A stretch of DNA of 8,910 bases, taken from contig DAOWIC010000036.1 in the NCBI GenBank assembly GCA_030641085.1, forward strand, positions 1-8,910. The letters run 5' to 3'. Positions 5,591 through 8,910 of the stretch are shown one piece after another (position 1 is the stretch's first letter; each line of letters opens with the position of its first letter). Made by a program: the position numbers and the translations under genes. A model generated the notes under the pieces. It was given only the letters and a program-made list of their open reading frames with translations. It was not told the DNA's origin and did no database searches. The DNA comes from Calditrichota bacterium (GTDB lineage: Bacteria > Zixibacteria > MSB-5A5 > GN15 > FEB-12).

Positions 5591-7147
5591 ATGGAGAGTA
5601 TAAGAGGTTTTTTCAAGAACGCAATGAACTATGTGAGCCACATGACCGCCAGTCAGGTCATGATGCTCCTGGGAATCGGCGGCGGTACGATCGTCGGCGC
5701 GATATTTGTCGTCGGCTGGCTCAACAGTGTGACCTACTCACGGTTGTACTCCGATCTCGATGAGAGCGAAGCCGGCGAAGTTATTACCTGGCTCAACGAC
5801 AACAAGATTCAGTACAATCTCACTGGCGGTGGCCGCACGATCGAGGTGCCGTCCGGAGATGTTTACAAGACCAGGATCGCCCTCGCCAGCGAGGGTCTGC
5901 CGCGCTCCGGCACGGTAGGTTATTCCATTTTTGATGAAAACAATCTCGGCATGACCGATTTTCTGCAGAACCTTAATTTCCGGCGAGCGCTCGAGGGTGA
6001 GCTGACCCGGACGATCATGCAACTAAACGAGGTTCAGGCGGCGCGGGTGCATATTGTCATGCCCAAGGAAAGACTGTTCAAGCAGGACCAGAAACAGTCC
6101 ACCGCCTCGGTTGTCCTCAAGCTGAAAGGCAACCGGTCGCTTTCCGCCCACCAGATAAACGGCATTACCCATTTGGTTGCCTCATCAGTCGAGGGTCTGG
6201 AACCGAGCAGTATCGCCATCGTTGATTACGACGGCAACCTGCTCACCTCCGGCACCGAAACCGACCAACTGGCGGGGCTAACGTCATCGCAGCTCGATGT
6301 CCGCAAGAAGGTGGAAGACTACCTTCAAAGCAAAGCCCAGAGCATGCTCGATGAGGTGCTCGGCGCGGGCAAGTCGGTGGTTAGGGTAACATCGGATCTC
6401 GATTTCCAGCAGGTAGAGAAGACGTCGGAGATGTTCGACGCCAACAGCCCGTCGGTGCGAAGTGAGGAGAGAACCAAGACCTCGCTGGCGACATCGGATA
6501 AACCCTCGGAAGCCTCCGAAAGCACGCAGGATGATAATTCCGAGACTGTTATAACCAACTACGAATTGAATAAAACCGTCGAGCACTTGATCAACGCGGT
6601 CGGTACTGTCGACCGACTCTCGGTGGCCGTACTGGTCGACGGTGTTTACAGCGAAGTTGAGGGTGAAGACGGCGCCGAAATGATCTACCAGCCCCGTTCT
6701 CAGGAAGAGCTTGACCGACTGGCCTCTATCGTGAAAAACTCGGTCGGTTTTGACCCTCAACGCAACGATCAGATCGAAATGGTCAATATCGCCTTTGATC
6801 GCCAGAATCTCGAGGATGACCGGCGGTTGCTGGACACTATGTACCAGCAGGAATTCTACTGGGAGATGGGCAAGAAAATCGGCCTGGCGCTCCTGTTGTT
6901 GTTCGTTTTCTTTTATGTAAAGAAGAAGTCCTCGAAGTTGTTTGCGGCGCTGGGCAGGCTTGTGCCGGCGACTGTTCCGCGGCCCCAGCAGCAAATGCCG
7001 TCCGCCACAAGCATCATGACAGAGGAACCTCTGGAGCCGGTCGTGCCTGAAAAACGTCAGGCTAAGCTCATCGACAAGATGCAGGAAACGGCGCGCGAAG
7101 AGCCGGAAGAGATCGCCAAAGTCATTAAAACCATGATGGTTGAGTAG
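5591..7147 (+). CDS. fliF: Flagellar MS-ring protein FliF
   Basis: FliF builds the inner-membrane MS ring that houses the export gate and carries the rotor. The product has 518 residues (E. coli 552). TM1 is at about 23-44. The ring-building YscJ/FliF region follows at about 46-220, including the conserved stretch around NFRRALEGELTRTI (129-142) and VHIVMPKERLF (153-163). The FliF C-terminal domain has a polar, Ser/Thr/Glu-rich segment at about 285-320. TM2 is at about 429-444, followed by a basic KKK stop-transfer sequence. The acidic end, about 490-518 (finishing EPEEIAKVIKTMMVE), is the expected FliG-binding tail. The ATG at 5591 is chosen for AGGA at 5581-5584 (6 nt spacing), rather than the in-frame TTG at 5585. 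fliG starts 7 nt after the stop, as expected for partners made together. Confidence 0.97.
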   Translation: MESIRGFFKNAMNYVSHMTASQVMMLLGIGGGTIVGAIFVVGWLNSVTYSRLYSDLDESEAGEVITWLNDNKIQYNLTGGGRTIEVPSGDVYKTRIALASEGLPRSGTVGYSIFDENNLGMTDFLQNLNFRRALEGELTRTIMQLNEVQAARVHIVMPKERLFKQDQKQSTASVVLKLKGNRSLSAHQINGITHLVASSVEGLEPSSIAIVDYDGNLLTSGTETDQLAGLTSSQLDVRKKVEDYLQSKAQSMLDEVLGAGKSVVRVTSDLDFQQVEKTSEMFDANSPSVRSEERTKTSLATSDKPSEASESTQDDNSETVITNYELNKTVEHLINAVGTVDRLSVAVLVDGVYSEVEGEDGAEMIYQPRSQEELDRLASIVKNSVGFDPQRNDQIEMVNIAFDRQNLEDDRRLLDTMYQQEFYWEMGKKIGLALLLLFVFFYVKKKSSKLFAALGRLVPATVPRPQQQMPSATSIMTEEPLEPVVPEKRQAKLIDKMQETAREEPEEIAKVIKTMMVE

Positions 7148-7154
7148 GTACAAT

Positions 7155-8171
7155 ATGGCCTGGAACTATGAAGAAATGACGCCGATGCAGAGGTCTGCAG
7201 TTGCCCTGATCGCCTTCGGCCCCGAAGTCTCCGCGTTCGTTCTCAAAGGACTCAACGAAGTGGAGCTGGAGAAAATCACGGTCGAGATCGCCAATATGCG
7301 CGATGTACCTTCCGATATCGAAGAAAAAGTAATCAGCGAATGTCATCAGATTTTTATGGCGCGGCAGTATGTTTCCCAGGGTGGTGTCGATTTCGCCCAG
7401 CAGATTCTCGAAAAGGCAGTTGGCGCCCACAAGGCGCGCGAAATCATGCACCGCCTCGAGTCGTCCTTCTCATCCAAGGGCTTCTCGCTGCTCAAGGATA
7501 TCGATCCCAAGCAGCTTACCGGCTTTTTGCAGAGTGAACACCCCCAGACAATTTCGCTCATTATGACCCAGCTAAGCCCTCAGCACGCCGCCGCGGTGCT
7601 CTCCGAGCTAACCCCGGAGCTGCAGGCCGAGGTCTCGCTAAGGATCGCGACCATGGAAAAGATCGCCCCGGAAATTCTCAAGGAGATCGAATCGACTCTG
7701 GAAGGACACTTCGAGGAAACCGCCGGCGGTGAGATGTCCGCCTCGGGCGGCGCCAAGGCGATTGCCGAAATTCTCAATTTGATCGACACCTCAGCCGAGA
7801 AAAACATCCTCCAGTCACTCGAGGCAGAGGACGGCGATCTGGCCTCGGAAATCAAGAACATGATGTTCGTTTTCGACGACCTCGTGTTGCTTGATGACCG
7901 CTCCATCCAGCGTCTGCTTAAGGAAGTTGAAACGAAAGATATCGCGATTGCCCTCAAGGCCACCATTGATGAGGTCAAGAACAAGATATTCAGCAACGTG
8001 TCCGAACGCGTCGCGGTGATGATAAAGGAAGAGATGGAATTCATGGGCCCGACGCGCCTATCCGATGTCGAGGCTGCACAGGGCCGTATTGTCGAATCGG
8101 TCCGTCGTCTTGAGGAAGAGGGTCAGGTGATTATCTCCGGCCGCGGCGGAAAAGAGGATATCATTGTCTAA
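7155..8171 (+). CDS. fliG: Flagellar motor switch protein FliG
   Basis: FliG is the rotor protein that binds FliF through its N-terminus, FliM through its middle and C-terminal domains, and MotA at its C-terminal torque helix. The 338-residue product matches the family (E. coli 331). The N-terminal domain (about 8-100) has the usual MTPMQRSAVALIAFG opening. The middle-domain EHPQ motif is at 128-131 (EHPQTISLIM). The hinge MFVF motif is at 237-240, and the charged torque segment begins DDRSIQR at 247-253. The C-terminus GPTRLSDVEAAQ is conserved. The ATG at 7155 is preferred, with TAGGT at 7145-7149 (5 nt spacing). An upstream TTG at 7140 would add five residues of no family likeness. The 3' end overlaps fliH by 8 nt. 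Confidence 0.97.
   Translation: MAWNYEEMTPMQRSAVALIAFGPEVSAFVLKGLNEVELEKITVEIANMRDVPSDIEEKVISECHQIFMARQYVSQGGVDFAQQILEKAVGAHKAREIMHRLESSFSSKGFSLLKDIDPKQLTGFLQSEHPQTISLIMTQLSPQHAAAVLSELTPELQAEVSLRIATMEKIAPEILKEIESTLEGHFEETAGGEMSASGGAKAIAEILNLIDTSAEKNILQSLEAEDGDLASEIKNMMFVFDDLVLLDDRSIQRLLKEVETKDIAIALKATIDEVKNKIFSNVSERVAVMIKEEMEFMGPTRLSDVEAAQGRIVESVRRLEEEGQVIISGRGGKEDIIV
8153..8158 (+). promoter_or_regulatory. Ribosome binding site that fixes the fliH TTG start
   Basis: AGAGGA lies within the last codons of fliG, 5 nt before the TTG at 8164. No ATG in this frame lies near the family-like N-terminus, so this site decides the start. Confidence 0.75.
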
Positions 8172-8865
8172 ACTGATCCGCAGGACTGTCGACGCGCCAC
8201 GCGTCTTTATCGGGGGAAAACATCTCGACTTCGACACCGAGGCTCAGGCCGAGAAGAGACTGTCGAGTATTTTTCCGGTTGTTTCGGTTCTCACCGATCC
8301 CGACGGCGCCAAGCTGATCCCGATCTCGGAAGTCTTCAAGATCGAACAGGTGGTCCAGGAGGAAGTCGCCCAGTCACGTAAGGAGGGATATGACGCCGGT
8401 CATCAGGCCGGACTGAAGGTGGGTTTAGCCGAGGCCTCCAAGGTGCTGAGTCAGTTTGACCAGGTCATCAAGGACACGATTTCGCAGCGGGAGGCGCTGC
8501 TGGATGAGGCCCGGGGAGCTGTCCTCGAGATCATTATCGCCATCAGTCGCAAAGTCACCTTTGACGCCGTAGAAATCGATCCCGAAGTCACGCTGAAAAT
8601 GATCGAGGGCGTCATTGACACGCTGGTCGATCGCTCGCATCTGAAAATCAAGGTCCATCCCAACCACCTGCCGATCGTTGAGCAGGGGATAGACCGCTTT
8701 CTCCAAAACTCCACCGCCATCAAAGAGATAGCCATCGAACCTGACCCGCGCGTGCGAGTGGGGGGTTGCTTTATCGAGACGCCCACCGGCGATATCGACG
8801 CTCGCCTCGAATCACAGTTTGAGGTGATCAGAGACACGCTGCTGGCGGATGAGGTGGAAAGTTGA
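8164..8865 (+). CDS. fliH: Flagellar export apparatus stator FliH (TTG start)
   Basis: FliH is the peripheral stalk that regulates the export ATPase FliI and links it to the C-ring. The 233-residue product matches E. coli FliH in length (235). A polar N-terminal region is followed by a charged helix carrying the FliH glycine repeat, with G75, G79, G83 and G87 spaced exactly four apart (GxxxG repeated three times). A long helical segment follows. The C-terminal domain (about 118-230) ends with the family motif DPRVRVGGCFIETPTGDIDA (about 194-213). There is no tryptophan anywhere, so the two N-terminal Trp residues used by enterobacterial FliH to dock onto FliN and FlhA are absent. Docking must use other residues. 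It overlaps fliG by 8 nt and fliI by 4 nt, indicating tight translational coupling. Confidence 0.92.
   Translation: MSKLIRRTVDAPRVFIGGKHLDFDTEAQAEKRLSSIFPVVSVLTDPDGAKLIPISEVFKIEQVVQEEVAQSRKEGYDAGHQAGLKVGLAEASKVLSQFDQVIKDTISQREALLDEARGAVLEIIIAISRKVTFDAVEIDPEVTLKMIEGVIDTLVDRSHLKIKVHPNHLPIVEQGIDRFLQNSTAIKEIAIEPDPRVRVGGCFIETPTGDIDARLESQFEVIRDTLLADEVES
8851..8857 (+). promoter_or_regulatory. Ribosome binding site for the fliI TTG start
   Basis: GAGGTGG in the final fliH codons lies 4 nt before the TTG at 8862. Confidence 0.65.
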
Positions 8866-8910
8866 GCTACGTTGCCTATCAAACGTATTCCGAACGAATT
8901 GCCAATGCCA
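8862..8910 (+). CDS. fliI: Flagellar export ATPase FliI, N-terminal fragment cut by window
   Basis: Only the first 16 codons are present, reading MSYVAYQTYSERIANA. The pattern of an aromatic residue, then ERI and Ala, resembles the N-terminal helix of FliI family members, though it is too short for certainty by itself. The gene order fliF-fliG-fliH strongly predicts fliI here. Its TTG start overlaps the fliH stop (TTGA) and follows a good Shine-Dalgarno sequence. The catalytic ATPase domain lies beyond the window, so the assignment rests mainly on order. Confidence 0.75.
   Translation, partial: MSYVAYQTYSERIANA

Noticed and set aside
6284..7153. Open frame of 289 codons on the minus strand, antisense to fliF
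   Set aside because: It mirrors the well-conserved fliF frame, and the translated sequence has no recognisable domain.
1..8910. CRISPR arrays, tRNA or rRNA genes, insertion sequences, attachment sites, phage or defence genes
   Set aside because: I found no tandem repeat-spacer pattern, no tRNA cloverleaf, no transposase or integrase frame, and no composition break. The window is essentially filled by flagellar and regulatory genes.

Overview
The window is a stretch of a flagellar gene cluster, read entirely on the + strand. It is moderately GC-rich and tightly packed. The order is: sensor histidine kinase (5' end cut by the window), NtrC-family response regulator, motA, motB, flgB, flgC, an unrecognised 108-codon gene, fliE, fliF, fliG, fliH and the first 16 codons of fliI (cut at the 3' end). 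The organism is a motile bacterium that probably uses sigma-54 for flagellar genes. Protein character and gene order would fit a Gram-negative lineage outside the well-studied enterics, such as an FCB-related or deltaproteobacteria-like candidate phylum. That placement is a weak inference.

Region 1 (1-2121) is a two-component system with a 4-bp ATGA overlap between kinase and regulator, closed by a probable intrinsic terminator at 2099-2121. The regulator has receiver, AAA+ and Fis-type HTH domains. Its sigma-54 contact loop reads GAFTDA instead of the consensus GAFTGA. Region 2 (2122-3762) is a leader followed by motA-motB, encoding the stator. MotB starts at a TTG codon with a good Shine-Dalgarno sequence. 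Region 3 (3763-3935) is a 173-base intergenic segment. It carries a consensus -24/-12 (sigma-54) promoter at 3882-3897 and, upstream of it, a near-perfect 11-bp inverted repeat (3831-3861), a plausible activator site. Region 4 (3936-8910) is a continuous operon for the rod base, MS ring, rotor switch and export ATPase: flgB, flgC, the unknown gene, fliE, fliF, fliG, fliH, fliI. fliG/fliH and fliH/fliI overlap, and both fliH and fliI start at TTG.

The coherent reading is that the kinase/regulator pair controls the sigma-54 promoter in front of flgB and so switches on the early basal-body operon. This follows the logic of FleS/FleR, FlrB/FlrC and FlgS/FlgR. The least explained element is the small gene between flgC and fliE. 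It has a disordered polar N-terminal half and a short ordered-looking C-terminal half, and it sits among three known export substrates. Most of the window is otherwise conventional flagellar biology.
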